Of a stretch of DNA of 64,000 bases, positions 46,401 to 58,430 are shown piece by piece (the first letter of the stretch is position 1; every line of letters begins with the position of its first letter). Both the position numbers and the translations under genes were made by a program. Where the stretch lies: positions 72,167,989 to 72,231,988 of the forward strand of contig NC_134877.1 in NCBI RefSeq assembly GCF_041734735.1, read 5' to 3'. The stretch comes from Babylonia areolata. Its lineage: Eukaryota > Mollusca > Gastropoda > Neogastropoda > Buccinidae. The notes below the pieces were generated by a model. It was not told the DNA's origin and searched no databases. It saw nothing but the letters and a program-made list of their open reading frames with translations.

Positions 46401-47490
46401 ACACGACACACAACTTTATAGAACATGTCAACCTACAGAAGTAGGTCAAACCATAGAGAATTTACGGTCATGCATCACAGATGGCAAATCATGGATGACA
46501 TATCACAAACTCAAAATAAATGATAATAAAACAGAAGCACTTCTCATTCACTCAAAGCGTTCATTTTCTGACTTGCTTAAACCTTCATCTATCCTGGTAG
46601 GAACCTCAGACATACCTTTCTCAGCACCTGCACGCAATTTAGGGTACATGCTTTCAGATGACATGACACTTGACATACACATCAACCACATCAATTTTGT
46701 AGATCAGCATATGCAGCACTCTGACAAATCAGTTCCATTCACCAGTATCTAACCACAGAAACCACAAAGACATTGGTTTGTTCTTTTGTCCTATCCAGAT
46801 AATGGAAATGCTCTTCTTGCAGGCTGCCCCAAACACAATGTTGACAAACTTCAAAAAGTTCAAAACTCTGCAGCACAACTCACACTCAAGGCTAGGAAAG
46901 GTCAGCACATCACCCCCCCCCCCCCCCCCCCTACTCGCTTCCCGTCACTGGCTCCCCACTGAAACAAGAATACAATACAAACTCTCAGTTTTGTCACAAT
47001 TTTTTTCGCTGATTCTTGTACCGTCTGTCTATCTTTCAGATCTATTTTCTGTCTATTCACCATCCAGACAACTCCATTCTTCAAATGACATGTGCACACT
47101 GTCTATTCCAAGAATTCGCACAAAATGTTATGGTGAACGTTCCTTTTCTTTTGTTGCACCAAAACAACGGAATTCACTGCCCTCACACATTCGTCACACC
47201 CCAACATCTGCATTCAAGAGAGCACTCAAAACACATCTTTTCAATGTTCATCTTTCTGGGTAGAGCTTTTCCATCTCTTGCTGTGATTTGATGGCTGGAC
47301 ATGCTCTTGGGGTTGACTGCGTGCATTAGCGATGATTTTTAGTGTGCTTCAGTGAGGCCTGGTTCCTGGTGCATGTTTCTGACTTCGGTAAATGTGATAC
47401 GTTTTTATCTTGCTGTGATTTGGGGCCTATGTGATGTGAGACTATGATATTGCCTGTGATGATTTTACATTATATGTGTGTGTATGTGTG
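43480..47490 (+). mobile_element. L2-like LINE, nearly full length but decayed
   Basis: A 5' region with broken ORF sequence (HGHSALIVKTN near 43950) leads into the endonuclease: ISDNQTDILFIQETWFQEEG near 44455, GGGLAVVFRN near 44585, GDTNFHFG near 44840, HILDWVIYRPHD near 44958. The RT follows: LQNYRPVSNLSFMSKVMEKV near 45915, LLDLSAAFDTIDH near 46128, [14 protein letters not shown] near 46291. The catalytic motif is degenerate (AHDTQLY near 46400, where YADDTQLY is usual). The C-terminus is SRHWLPTETRIQYKLSVLSQ (46945) and PSAFKRAL-like near 47210. Several frameshifts. A 47-bp tandem expansion lies in the endonuclease start. Confidence 0.87.
43990..44490 (+). repeat. 47-bp tandem repeat inside LINE endonuclease, about 10 units
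   Basis: Unit GAACGAATTTATCAGTGACA, then TTCAGACTGACATTTTATTC, then ATTCAGG (47 bp). It encodes the NEFISDNQTDILFIQ stretch just before the catalytic ETW motif. 47 is not a multiple of three, so copies fall in successive frames. One unit has an extra internal duplication near 44110. Confidence 0.93.
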
Positions 47491-47494
47491 TGTG

Positions 47495-49601
47495 TGTCAC
47501 GGATCAGCCCAACCTTTCGTTGCTGCGGAAGTATAGGCGGAAGTGCGAGCGATTTAGTATGGCTCAGTGGCCGGTGAAAGTGGTGTTAGTTCCGATGGTT
47601 GGGAGTTCGAATCCCAGTTTCTCTAGATCATGTTTTCTGACATGTTCTTGGTTTGGTAAAAGCGTGTGTATGCACACTCGTTTTACCTGTGTAAGAGTTG
47701 TGCAGCACGTGCACACACCGCTCTGTAGGAGCGAGAGGGCTCTTGTCACATTGGCATGACTGCAACTGCGGTGCAGTGCGTGCAATGTGTGTTTTGGCCG
47801 GTTAGCGTGCCAAGTGCAGAACTCGCGCTCACCTGCCGTTTACCTGGCTGCAGCTGACTGTGATTAGGCGTGACTTGACTCTGAGACGTCAGAGAGGGCG
47901 GACCTTGTGGAAGAGGCCCGGAAGGCTGATGGAGAGGAATTCTTGGCCAGCCAGAACCTCTGCCTGATTTTTAGCAAGCCGGTGAGCAGAGGCTGCAGTG
48001 CCCGGCTGGAGGTCCCACCCAAGTTACCACCTTCGCCCATCACAAGCTGTCGTGAGGTAACCTTATATCAGGCGGTAACTGTTTCGAGTGTCTTTAGTTG
48101 TCTTTTCCACTTTTGGGAGGTCTGTGGGTTGGACAGTGGCTGGGGTCACTTTATGAAACTGTTACGATTACCTGATGTTACAGACTGTCGTGTAACGGTC
48201 CAGTGTTATAATTATCATTCCGTGAGTTACGGGTTTGAGTTTATATTAATACACTTGTGAGGAAGTGTGAGGGAATAGTATAATCTCCGTAATTTGTTCG
48301 ACAGAGTGTACGTTGGATATGTAAAGCTTACAAGCTGATGTTAGTATCGGGAATGTGAGGGAGACGTTGGGGGAAATACTGTTTCGATAGGTTCTTAAAC
48401 CTGCGTAAGTGGCCGCTGTTAGCAGCGTGTCAGAAGATAGTGTTTTCCGTGTAAGCTATTGTGGCAATAATAGGTTACTGAGTTCTCTCCCTGTATGGAC
48501 CGAGCACTGGAAGAGTTTGTGTATTGATTTGTTCACTTTAATTGCTCTGCTTGTGATCCGAATGGCTTTGGCAGCCATGTGCTGACGCTATCATAATTTT
48601 TCCTTTTTGAATGTTCTGTTCCAACATGTCTGCTTGTGCAAGGGAGGTTACCTTGATTGGGCCTTCGATTCTGGCAGCGTAGCGCTGTGGGAGCGTGCTT
48701 CAGGATGCGCGGCACAAGGTTTGGGGTTCGAGTCTTGGGTTGACCTGTGCCACCGTATAAGTAGGGCGACGGCCGGTACCCTGGCAGGTTCCGGACCCCT
48801 CACTTCCAGGCATGCATGTTGTCGTGCGATTGGTGTATGACAGTGGTTGTTCATTATTTTGCCTTAGAGTGCTTGTTGGATGAATGAGAGCACAACCTGT
48901 GGCTTCTTAGGTCGCCCAACGCGCATAGGGTTATGCGGTTATGGACTGGTACTGACAGGGGGTTATCCCCGTCCCCAGCTTGCTTGTTTGTCAAGTAGCG
49001 GCAAATCGACTGCTCTGCTGTCCCAGCTCCGAGGTCGCCCCTCGAGGTCTTCCACCTGAGGAGCCGAGCGCTGACACGAAACCCTGGGATCGCACCCTGG
49101 GGATCCAGATCGTCCCTCGGCGTCGACCTTCGACCGCAGCCTGCCCTGCTTGCCGCGACCTCCCGGACTCATCTGGTGGGGTGCTCTGTGGGTGAGCTGG
49201 ACGTCGAGGGAGAGATTGTAGTTAGCGTTCGACTCTCAGCCTGGAGCAGGGATTTTTCAGTCCGTCAACGAGTGACAGATGAGTTAAATGAACGTTGCCG
49301 CTTGTGCAGTGAATGTGCGAGTGTGTATGTGTTTGGTTCGTTTTTCTTTCGTTTCTTGATTTTGTCCCCGTGGGGGTTAAAGGTGGGTTAAGGAGGGGTG
49401 GTTTGGAGTTAGGTGGGGCGAGGGTTTGGGTTTGGGGATAGCTTAGGAAGTAGGTCCTGTACCCATATGTGTGTGAATAAAAGTTATAAAATCGTACACG
49501 GATTTCTGCGTCCTTCTTGGGAGTGTGTGTTGCGCGGTGTCGACCCTAAAGTCCACGTCTCCTGACTTTTGGGCTTGCCCAGATTTCTGGAGTGTGTGAC
49601 A
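47495..49601 (+). mobile_element. Candidate solo LTR of a retroelement fossil
   Basis: Begins TGTCACGG like the LTR at 7376 and ends GTGTGTGACA. A polyadenylation-type GAATAAAAG lies about 125 bp before the end, a similar distance to that in the 7376-8495 LTR. The flanking 5-bp GTGTG on both sides fits a target duplication but lies in GT-rich sequence. About 2.1 kb. No internal gag/pol is present. Two tRNA-like B boxes (GAGTTCGAATCCC at 47603 and GGGTTCGAGTC at 48723) suggest SINE-like pieces inside. Confidence 0.4.
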
Positions 49602-49619
49602 GTGTGTATGTATATATAT

Positions 49620-49635
49620 GTGTGTATGTGTGTGT

Positions 49636-49673
<38 letters not shown>
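49620..49673. repeat. (TG)n/(TA)n microsatellite
   Basis: Alternating TG then about 20 TA dinucleotides at the 3' end of the minus-strand LINE. Confidence 0.9.
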
Positions 49674-49675
<2 letters not shown>

Positions 49676-50620
49676 CGCCCTTTCTCTCTAAGAGCTCTGG
49701 GCGCTTTACATGAAAGAAAAATATTACAAGTTACATAAAACATTCATGACCACTCTTTCTCAACTCCCCCCGCACCCCACCCCCGCCGACTCACTCTCCC
49801 TTTCCCACTCTACATACATCCAAAGTGAGCTGACATGGGTGGTGTTGGAGAACAAGGAAGCCGAGAGTACTTATTGATAGGTTTTAAAAAGATAAGATTT
49901 TAGTGATGAGTGAAAAGCAGAAACAGAATCAGATGCACTGATATGATGAGGAAGGTTGTTCCAGATGTGAGGAGCAGCAAAGAAGAAATAACGTTCACCA
50001 TAGGTTCTTGTATTGACACAAGGAAGTTTCAAAAGGTAGCAGTCAGAGGAAGAGTGGAGATTTCTTTCGGGAGTGTAAACACTGATAAGGTCAGAAAGAT
50101 ATGTAGGTCCTGCAGAGTGGAAAGCAGAATAGCAGAGACACGCAACTTTGTATTTAATTCTCGCTTCAATAGGGAGCCAGTGTAGAGTGCGGAGGTGAGG
50201 AGAAATGTGATCAGTACGTGGCACTATGAGAGTCAGATGGGCAGCATTGTTTTGAAGTTTCTGAATTCGCTGAAAAATATTGTGTGGACAGCCTATGAGA
50301 AGAGAATTACAGTAGTCAATTCATGACAGCACAAAAGCAGGAATAAGAGTTTTAGTAGTTTCAACAGAAAGGTACTGATGGAAAGACGAAGCTCACAATT
50401 GGCTATGCCTATCAGATTTACTACCTGAGCATGCATGCTGAGGTTTGAGTCAAGATTAAGAATGACTCCAAGGTTCCTTGCTGATTTAGAAAACTGAACT
50501 GTGGCATCACCAACCACAATAAAGGCAGGAAAAGAAGTAGATGTGGACATTCTTGCAGAGGAAATAATCATAGCTTCTGCGTTCTTGGATGACTGGTATT
50601 GGAAAGTTCGTTCTTTTGTT
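49673..50620 (-). mobile_element. L2-like LINE 3' fragment, minus strand
   Basis: Minus frames 50571-50293 (VQFSKSARNLGVILNLDSNL) and 50224-49871 (LHWLPIEARIKYKVACLCYS, AAPHIWNNLPHHI, FHSSLKSYLFKT) are the end of an L2-type RT and its C-terminus. The 3' UTR ends in GGGCGC/AAAGCGCC-like sequence at 49674-49715. One frame break near 50290; the 5' side is truncated before the catalytic motif. Confidence 0.85.
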
Positions 50621-50629
50621 TACATATGG

Positions 50630-50915
50630 CAGACCGGTTCCCCCCCCCCTTCCCTCACCAAAATACACACACCTCCCACTGATAGTGTGCTCAATAACCG
50701 CAAGTCTTCAATACATATGGCAGACTGGTCCCCCCACCCCTCCTCCTCCCCATACCCCCACCAAAATACACACACCTCCCACTGAAAGTGTGCTCAATAA
50801 CCGCAGGTCTTCAATACATATGGCAGACTGCCCCCCCCCCCCCCCATACCCCCACCAAAACACACACACCTCCCACTGATAGTGTGCTCAATAACCGCAG
50901 GTCTTCAATACACAG
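50630..50915. repeat. About 100-bp tandem repeat, three copies
   Basis: Each copy has ATATGGCAGACTG, a C-rich run, CCACCAAAATACACACACCT and AGTGTGCTCAATAACCGCA. Length varies only in the C-rich part. Confidence 0.85.
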
Positions 50916-51740
50916 AAACTGCATACAATCAAACTGTTCCAAAGACCCCAGTCAGAGAATTTTACGAAATTACAACATGCAGCCAAATTATTTACCGAGA
51001 TTAGAGGAAGGAGACAACACGGTGTTTGTGGTGGGGAGGAGGAGGGTTGGGGGGGGGGGGGGGGACGCAGTTCTGACCGAAGTTAGTTCGGTTTCAGAGA
51101 ACATTGTTTCGTTTGAGATGAAAACTGCATAACACTTCGAAATAGATAATTAAATGCCCAAAAATCTGGGGCACAAAAAAGTGGGCATCAGTAACTGGCT
51201 TTTGACAAACGATCGACCTTTCATGTTTGTAACTGATTGCTTTCTAAACATGCAACCATTAATTATTTAATGCAACAATCATTGAAAGAAAGAAAACTTG
51301 CAAGTACTCAACAAGCGAATTCAATTTGTGTCAGATTTCTTTAATTCATTTTGCATGCCAATCATGAGCAAGAAAAGTCTTGTCTTCTTCCACTGTCGGT
51401 CATCTTGGAAAATCTGGTAAACCAGGCTAAAATAGGATAAAATAGAGATAGTAAGAATTATTTGGTCATGCGAGTCATTTTCTTGACTGAGACAAGTATT
51501 AGTTACGAAACAATTAGAATTATGCGTCATAGGTACTCTATACTTTACAAATCCATTGGCGGCCATCTTGCATTTTATGCAATAACTCAAATGCCCATTA
51601 TTTACGATTTGGCCTCCAACAGATTATGAATCAGCACCCCCAGTTCACGTAAAATCAACAAAAGAACCTAACATATCAAGCAAAAGCAGGTATCCTGGTT
51701 ATCACTCGGACCACAAGGTGTGAATAGGTATCCGGCTACT
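50916..51740. other. AT-rich single-copy sequence, nothing recognised
   Basis: One minus-strand frame of about 90 codons (51590-51321) shows no family signature and is probably chance. A G run lies at about 51048-51063. Confidence 0.5.
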
Positions 51741-51742
51741 GT

Positions 51743-52046
51743 TGGGGAAGGTTAACTTCAAATGGGGAAGGTTAACTTCAAATGGGGAAGGTTAACTTCA
51801 AATGGGGAAGGTTAACTTCAAATGGGGAAGGTTAACTTCAAATGGGGAAGGTTAACTTCAAATGGGGAAGGTTAACTTCAAATGGGGAAGGTTAACTTCA
51901 AATGGGGAAGAAGGTTAACTTCAAATGGGGAAGGTTAACTTCAAATGGGGAAGGTTAACTTCAAATGGGGAAGGTTAACTTCAAATGGGGAAGGTTAACT
52001 TCAAATGGGGAAGGTTAACTTCAAATGGGGAAGGTTAACTTCAAAT
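51743..52046. repeat. 20-bp minisatellite, about 15 units
   Basis: Unit GGGGAAGGTTAACTTCAAAT repeated almost without change; one unit has a 3-bp AAG insertion at 51909-51913. High identity suggests recent expansion. Confidence 0.95.
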
Positions 52047-52179
52047 GGCAGAAGACTGGGCCCCGCCCTCCTGTGCCAAGCCCCAGACACAATGGATAGG
52101 AATTCACTGCTGCGATGGCCGTAAAAGGCTCTGGGAACTTTAACCCGATACCTCTGCGAGGAACCTTGAATGCATTAGT

Positions 52180-52915
52180 TATCTCTGGATACATCCTGTT
52201 TATTTACATTGTAACTATGTCAGGTCTATACATCATGTCTCTGGTAACATCAACTGTGTATTTACATAGTAACTGTGTCATGTCTACACATGTCTCTGGT
52301 TAGGTCCACCGTTTATCTATATAGTAACCATGTCATGTCCAGTACATGTCTGGTTAGATCCACTGTTTATCTACATAGTAACTATATATCATGTCTATAC
52401 ATGTATCTGGTTAGATCCACAGTTTATTTACATAGTAACTATGTCATATCTGTACATGTCTATGGTTAGGGTTACTGTTTATCTACATAGTAACTATGTC
52501 ATGTCTATACATGTCTCTGGTTAGATCCACTGTTTATCAGCATAGTAACTGAGTCTGGTCTGGAAATGTCTCTGGTTAGATCCACTGTTTATCAGCATAG
52601 TAACTGAGTCTGGTCTGAAAATGTCTTTGGTTAGATCCACTGTTTATTTACATAGTAACTGAGTCTGGTCTGAAAATGTCTCTGGTTAGATCCACTGTTT
52701 ATTTACATAGTAACTGAGTCTGGTCTGAAAATGTCTCTGGTTAGATCCACTGTTTATTTACATAGTAACTGAGTCTGGTCTGAAAATGTCTCTGGTTAGA
52801 TCCACTGTTTATTTACATAGTAACCGAGTCTGGTCTGAAAATGTCTCTGGTTAGATCCACTGTTTATTTACATAGTAACTGAGTCTGGTCTGAAAATGTC
52901 TCTGGTTACACCGAG
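52180..52915. repeat. 55-bp minisatellite
   Basis: Unit CTCTGGTTAGATCCACTGTT, then TATTTACATAGTAACTGAGT, then CTGGTCTGAAAATGT. Left units are more diverged (CATGTCTATACATGT form) and resemble the 46-bp array at 55873. The two arrays appear to be one, split by insertions. Confidence 0.92.
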
Positions 52916-52921
52916 TTTATT

Positions 52922-53240
52922 TACCAATGTGGAGTGATGGCCTAGAGGTAACGCGTCCGCCAAGGAAGCAAGAGAATCTGAGCGCACTGGTTCGAATCAT
53001 GGCTCAACCGCCGATATTTTCTCCCCCTCCACTAGACCTTTAGCGGTGGTCTGGACGCTAGTCATTCGGATGAGACGATAAACCGGGGTCCCGCAGCATG
53101 TGCAGCATGCACTTATAGCGCACGTAAAAGAACCCACGGCAGCAAAAGGGTTGTTCCTGGCAAAATTCTGCAGAAAAATCCACTTCGACAGGAAAAACAC
53201 ACACAAAAATAACTGCACGCAGGAAAAAATACAAAACATG
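52922..53240 (+). mobile_element. tRNA-headed SINE, 5' half
   Basis: Head with A box (TGGCCTAGAGG, 52930-52940) and B box (GGTTCGAATCA, near 52990), then a body with CATTCGGATGAGACGATAAA and AAAGAACCCACGGCAGC, up to an A-rich stretch near 53235. Its 3' half lies 2.5 kb away at 55768-55873. It was inserted in the 55/46-bp array. Confidence 0.82.
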
Positions 53241-53436
53241 AGAGGCAAGGCCTTCAAGACTCACTTGTGATACACTTTTTTTAAAATCTAATCGTTTAAA
53301 ATGTGTTCTGTATTTGTTGCTATAAAGCATCGGGTTAAAAGGAAAAGGAAAAAAAAGTCCTAACGGCAGATTCGAACCCCGCATGTTCGGGTGAGAAGAA
53401 ACTGTCTTACACATTACACTATCGTGGCTCCTTAAA
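53241..53436 (-). mobile_element. Second tRNA-headed SINE, minus strand
   Basis: On the minus strand, a tRNA-like head (GGAGCCACGATAGTGTAATG from about 53431) with B box GGGGTTCGAATC (complement of 53369-53380), a T-rich linker, and an end reading GTATCACAAGTGAGTC, then AAGGCCTTGCCTCTCATG. It sits at the A-rich middle of the first SINE. Confidence 0.72.
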
Positions 53437-53514
53437 TGACGTTCCAAAATATATTTAAACACACTTTTTTAAAGGGCGATAAATCGATTGCGGTATTCGC
53501 AGTGAGAATGCTGT

Positions 53515-54445
53515 TTAAATAATAATAATTGTATTTATATAGCGCTGAATCTTGTGCAGAGACAAATCAAAGCGCTTTCGCACCAGTCATTCACACGCAT
53601 GCATAACTCTAAAACTGTAGAAACTAAAGACAAGGAAGAGGCAGGGAAGGAAGGCTATTTTGGGAAGAGGTGGGTTTTAAGGCCAGACTTGAAAGAGCTG
53701 TGTGTGGAGACTTGAAGCGAAAGAGGAAGTTCATTTCAATTGCAAGACGGAGAAAGAACGGCGGCCAACAAGTCGAGTGTTTGAATCTGGGTATGCGTAA
53801 ACAGAGTGGATCCGAAGCCGATCGTAGTGAGCGAGATGGAGTGTAGAGGTGAAGGCAGCCGCAGAGATAGGAAGGGGCAGTTTTGTGAACACATTTATAA
53901 CATAGAGTGCTGATCTTGTACTTTATTCCGTGTGAGACAGGGAGCCAGTGGAGATGTTGCAAAAAAGGAGTGATGTGCTCAAATCTTTTCTTTCTGAGGA
54001 CGAGTCGGGCAGCAGAGTTTTGTATGCACTGAAGGGACTGAATGGATGAAGCAGGCAAACCAGACAATAGAGAGTTACAGTTGTCAATGCGAGAGAGAAT
54101 GAGAGAAACGACAAGGCTAGATGTTGCGTCAGTGGACAGATATTTCCGGAAGGAACTGATGCACCGCAGTTTACAGTAGCAGGACTGACATGTCTGACTG
54201 ATAAATTTTTGCATGGACAGTGTGTTGTCAAGGACAACACCGAGGTTCCTGACTGACCTGGAAAGAGGGATGGATGTACTGCCAAGTTTGATTGTGTCAA
54301 TTGTGATGGAAAACAGTTTTTGTTTAGTTCCTATGATCATTGCTTCAGTTTTGTCCGCGTTCAATTGTAACTTATTTATAGTCATCCAGTTTTGAATGTC
54401 CAGGAAGCAGTTGGATGTTTCTTGCAAGAGCGACAACAATTTTTC
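53515..54445 (-). mobile_element. L2-like LINE 3' fragment, minus strand, long open frame
   Basis: A 271-codon minus frame (54439-53624) reads WMTINKLQLNADKTEAMIIG, VRNLGVVLDNTLSM, SRIDNCNSLLSGLPASSIQS, LQHLHWLPVSHGIKYKISTL and LYTPSRSLRSASD. This is the end of the RT (after YADD) and the C-terminal region. The 3' end has AAAGCGCTTTGATTTG and an (ATT)n-type tail (complement of 53519-53528). The open frame over 800 bp suggests fairly recent insertion. Confidence 0.87.
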
Positions 54446-55670
54446 AGGGGCATCATACTATTCTGATGTATCTTGGGCATTCAAAAAATCTTTAAGGGCA
54501 ATTAAAAATTCTTTTTAAGTCCGCGGTAAAGGAGACGTGGCTATCGCCGCAATCACACTGCAACATTTAGTTTTCTCTGGATCTAGATAGATGTACAAGT
54601 TTTGTTGCACCCTGTTGACACGGTCGATTGAATTTCTCTTTTATGTTCATTCTAGTTTTATAGTTTTAAAGCTGATGTGGAAATTGAGTATTTTGTTAAA
54701 CTAATAACATGTAGAGTCAAGTACAAGTACTTCTAAACGTCGTATGAAGTGAAAAGGACTTAATTTTGAGAAAAGTCAAGACTGGAAATTTTTACGTTTC
54801 ATCAAGGGTATTAACTCTCATGGTTTATTATTTTAAACTGTGAATTCCGACTGATTCTGAGGATATTTTTATGGCAGTTTGGGGCATAATCCAGTAAGTG
54901 ATGAGGCATTCACAAATCTTTCTCTGAATAAATATTTAATGGTCTCCTTCTCCAACTTTCCATCACGTGTTATCGTGTATTGTCGATTGAATATTGAACT
55001 GAACGGGCAGGTCAACAACTTGAAACAAAATGGCGTCGTTCGCCTTCGCGAAGAATATGAGCACGCGCTTTGAATATGTATAAATATGTGTACGCAACTG
55101 ATTTTCGCCCATGACCTTCAGGGCTCAGCCAATAGATCTATAAAGTCCACTCGTCATATTGATTTTAGTATTTTCCGAAAAAGACCACTTGGGCAAATGA
55201 AAACACACAAGCTTTTTATGTATTGAGTATAATTTCAAAATGTAATGTTTCAGATGAGAAAGATCACTTTAAAGCAAATTAAGCCCCCTAGCATTAATTA
55301 CAGATTAATTTCCCTTTTTTACTATCTGTACCGAAGGATATGCAAAATAAATATAACTTCCATGCTTAGCAAAATAAGTTCCTTTTTGAACAAAAGAATT
55401 ATAAAAATGACTGTTCTTGTTGTTGTGTCAGAATATCAGATCAAAGTGCCAAGTTTAGAGAATAAAAATATATATAAATATAACAGTAAATTCAGTTTGC
55501 ATATAATTTGGCTTTTTTTTTTCCTTCTTTTTTTTTGGTGCCCATCCCAGAGGTGCAATATTGTTTTAAACAAGATGACTGGAAAGAACTGAATTTTTCC
55601 TATTTTTATGCCAAATTTGGTGTCAACTGACAAAGTATTTGCAGAGAAAATGGCAATGTTAAAGTTTACC
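54446..55670. other. AT-rich sequence, nothing recognised
   Basis: About 1.2 kb with only short chance frames. It is part of the material lying between the two halves of the split SINE. Confidence 0.5.
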
Positions 55671-55671
55671 A

Positions 55672-55677
55672 CGCACA

Positions 55678-55718
<41 letters not shown>

Positions 55719-55720
55719 GA
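55672..55720. repeat. (CA)n(GA)n microsatellite
   Basis: About 11 CA followed by about 11 GA dinucleotides. Confidence 0.9.
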
Positions 55721-55767
55721 CCGAACACAGGGTTAAAACATAGACTCACTTTGTTTACACAGGTGAG

Positions 55768-55873
55768 TCAAAAATGGGTGGCGCTGTAGTGTACGACGTG
55801 CTCTGCCCGTGGACAGCAGCCCGAATTTCACACCCAGAAATCTGGTGTGATAAAAAGAAATACAAATACAAAT
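55768..55873 (+). mobile_element. tRNA-headed SINE, 3' half
   Basis: ATGGGTGGCGCTGTAGTGTA, then GCAGCCCGAATTTCACACC, then GTGATAAAAAGAAATACAAA and TACAAATA. It is the 3' module of the family whose head is at 52922. Directly after it the array resumes in register (ATAGTAACTGTGTCAGG). Confidence 0.75.
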
Positions 55874-57520
55874 AGTAACTGTGTCAGGCCTATACATGTC
55901 TGTGCTAACATCATGTATATTTACACATTAACTCTGTCAGGTCTACACGCTATATGTTTCTGGTTACATCCACTGTTCATTTACACTGTTACTCTGAAAG
56001 CTCTACACGTTACATGCTTCTGGTTACATCCACTGTTCATTTACATTATAACTCTGTCAGGTCTACACGTTACATCCACTGTTCATTTACACTGTTACTC
56101 TGTCAGGTCTACACGTTACAACCACTGTTCATTTACACTGTTACTCTGTCAGGTCTACATGTTACATGTTTCTGGCTACATCCACTGTTCATTTACACTG
56201 TTACTCTGTCAGGTCTACATGTTACATCCACTGTTCATTTACATTATAACTCTGTCAGGTCTACACGTTACATCCACTGTTCATTTACGCTGTTACTCTG
56301 TCAGGTCTACATGTTACATCCACTGTTCATTTACATTGTTACTCTGTCAGGTCTACATGTTACAACCACTGTTCATTCACATTGTTACTCTGTCAGGTCT
56401 ACATGTTACATCCACTGTTCATTCACATTGTTACTCTGTCAGGTCTACCCGTTACATGTTTCTGGCTACATCCACTGTTCATTTACACTGTTACTCTGTC
56501 AGGTCTACACGTTACATCCACTGTTCATTTACACCGTTTCTCTGTCAGGTCTACACGTTACGTCCACTGTTCATTCACATTCTTACTCTGTCAGGTCTAC
56601 ACGTTACATCCACTGTTCATTTACACCGTTTCTCTGTCAGGTCTACACGTTACGTCCACTGTTCATTCACATTCTTACTCTGTCAGGTCTACACGTTACA
56701 TCCACTGTTCATTTACACTGTTACTCTGTAAGGTCTACATATTACATCCACTGTTCATTTACATTGTAACTCTGTCAGGTCTACACGTTACATCCACTGT
56801 TCATTTACATTGTTACTCTGTCAGGTCTACATGTTACAACCACTGTTCATTCACATTGTTACTCTGTCAGGTCTACATGTTACATCCACTGTTCATTTAC
56901 ATTGTTACTCTGTCAGGTCTACATGTTACAACCACTGTTCATTCACATTGTTACTCTGTCAGGTCTACATGTTACAACCACAGTTCATTTACACTGTTAC
57001 TCTGTCAGGTCTACACGTTACATCCACTGTTCATTTACACCGTTTCTCTGTCAGGTCTACACGTTACGTCCACTGTTCATTCACATTCTTACTCTGTCAG
57101 GTCTACACGTTACATCCACTGTTCATTTACACCGTTTCTCTGTCAGGTCTACACGTTACGTCTACTGTTCATTCACATTCTTACTCTGTCAGGTCTACAC
57201 GTTACATCCACTGTTCATTTACACTGTTACTCTGTAAGGTCTACATATTACATCCACTGTTCATTTACATTGTAACTCTGTCAGGTCTACACGTTACATC
57301 CACTGTTCATTTACATTGTTACTCTGTCAGGTCTACATGTTACAACCACTGTTCATTCACATTGTTACTCTGTCAGGTCTACATGTTACAACCACTGTTC
57401 ATTTACATTGTAACTCTGTCAGGTCTACATGTTACATCCACTGTTCATTCACATTGTTACTCTGTCAGGTCTACATGTTACATCCACTGTTCATTTACAC
57501 TGTTACTCTGTCAGGTCTTT
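55873..57520. repeat. 46-bp minisatellite, about 35 units
   Basis: Unit TCTGTCAGGTCTACACGTTA, then CATCCACTGTTCATTTACAC, then TGTTAC. Variants: ATGTTACAACC, ACCGTTTCTC and CATTCTTAC. Blocks of several units recur in the same order (about 56510-56760 and 57000-57280), indicating higher-order duplication. Long frames are artefacts. Confidence 0.94.
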
Positions 57521-58015
57521 ATGATGATCAGACTAAAGTTAACCACTCTTTATGATGATCAGACTAACGTTAAACACTCTTTATGATGATCAGACTAACG
57601 TTAAACACTCTTTATGATGATCAGACTATAGTTAACCACTCTTTATGATGATCAGACTAACGTTAAACACTCTTTATGATGATCAGACTATAGTTAACCA
57701 CTCTTTATGATGATCAGACTATAGTTAACCACTCTTTATGATGATCAGACTAAAGTTAAACACTCTTTATGATGATCAGACTATAGTTAACCACTCTTTA
57801 TGATGATCAGACTAAAGTTAAACTCTCTTTATGATGATCAGACTATAGTTAACCACTCTTTATGATGATCAGACTAAAGTTAAACACTCTTTATGATGAT
57901 CAGACTATAGTTAACCACTCTTTATGATGACCAGACTGTAGTTAACCACTCATTATAATGATCAGACTATAGTTAACCACTCTTTATGATGATCAGACTA
58001 AAGTTAACCACAATG
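57515..58015. repeat. 31-bp minisatellite, about 16 units
   Basis: Unit CTCTTTATGATGATCAGACT followed by AAAGTTAACCA, with AAAGTTAA, ATAGTTAA and ACGTTAA variants. Confidence 0.93.
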
Positions 58016-58430
58016 TATGTGTATGGTGACTGATTATCATGAAGTGTGTTTAACATTAGTAGTCTGATCATAACACATTCACACCCACACATGCAAAGTG
58101 TAAATTTATGCTAACAGTCACTCATTCATGCGCTACACCAAAACCACATTGCACATTCAAATAATTGTATTTTTATGTTGCAAGGATCTTTCAAATATAT
58201 TTTATCATACAACAAAGATCACCATCCATGGCGAAGTATTCAACAATGATAATGTTTTCTCTGAATGCATTTGCTGTCAGAAACCAAACTCCGTGGCAAA
58301 CTTTAACAGTAAACTGAATACTCATTATTGCCAACACTCAGAAATCCATGCCCATTTGAAACATACAAAAAATAATAAATAAATAAATAGGTAAACAAAA
58401 ATACAACAACAACAACAACAACAACATCTT
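58016..58430. other. AT-rich spacer with (CAA)n
   Basis: No gene recognised; an 84-codon + frame (58128-58382) lacks any signature. An (ACA)n run lies at 58402-58425. Confidence 0.5.

Noticed and set aside
47553-47640. tRNA gene candidate with GTTCGAATCCC
   Set aside because: The B box is good, but the acceptor stem and cloverleaf could not be folded convincingly; more likely a SINE-like piece.
55847-57586. Several frames of 250-300 codons over the 46-bp array
   Set aside because: All three + frames are similarly open and encode the same repeat in shifted registers; no sign of coding selection.
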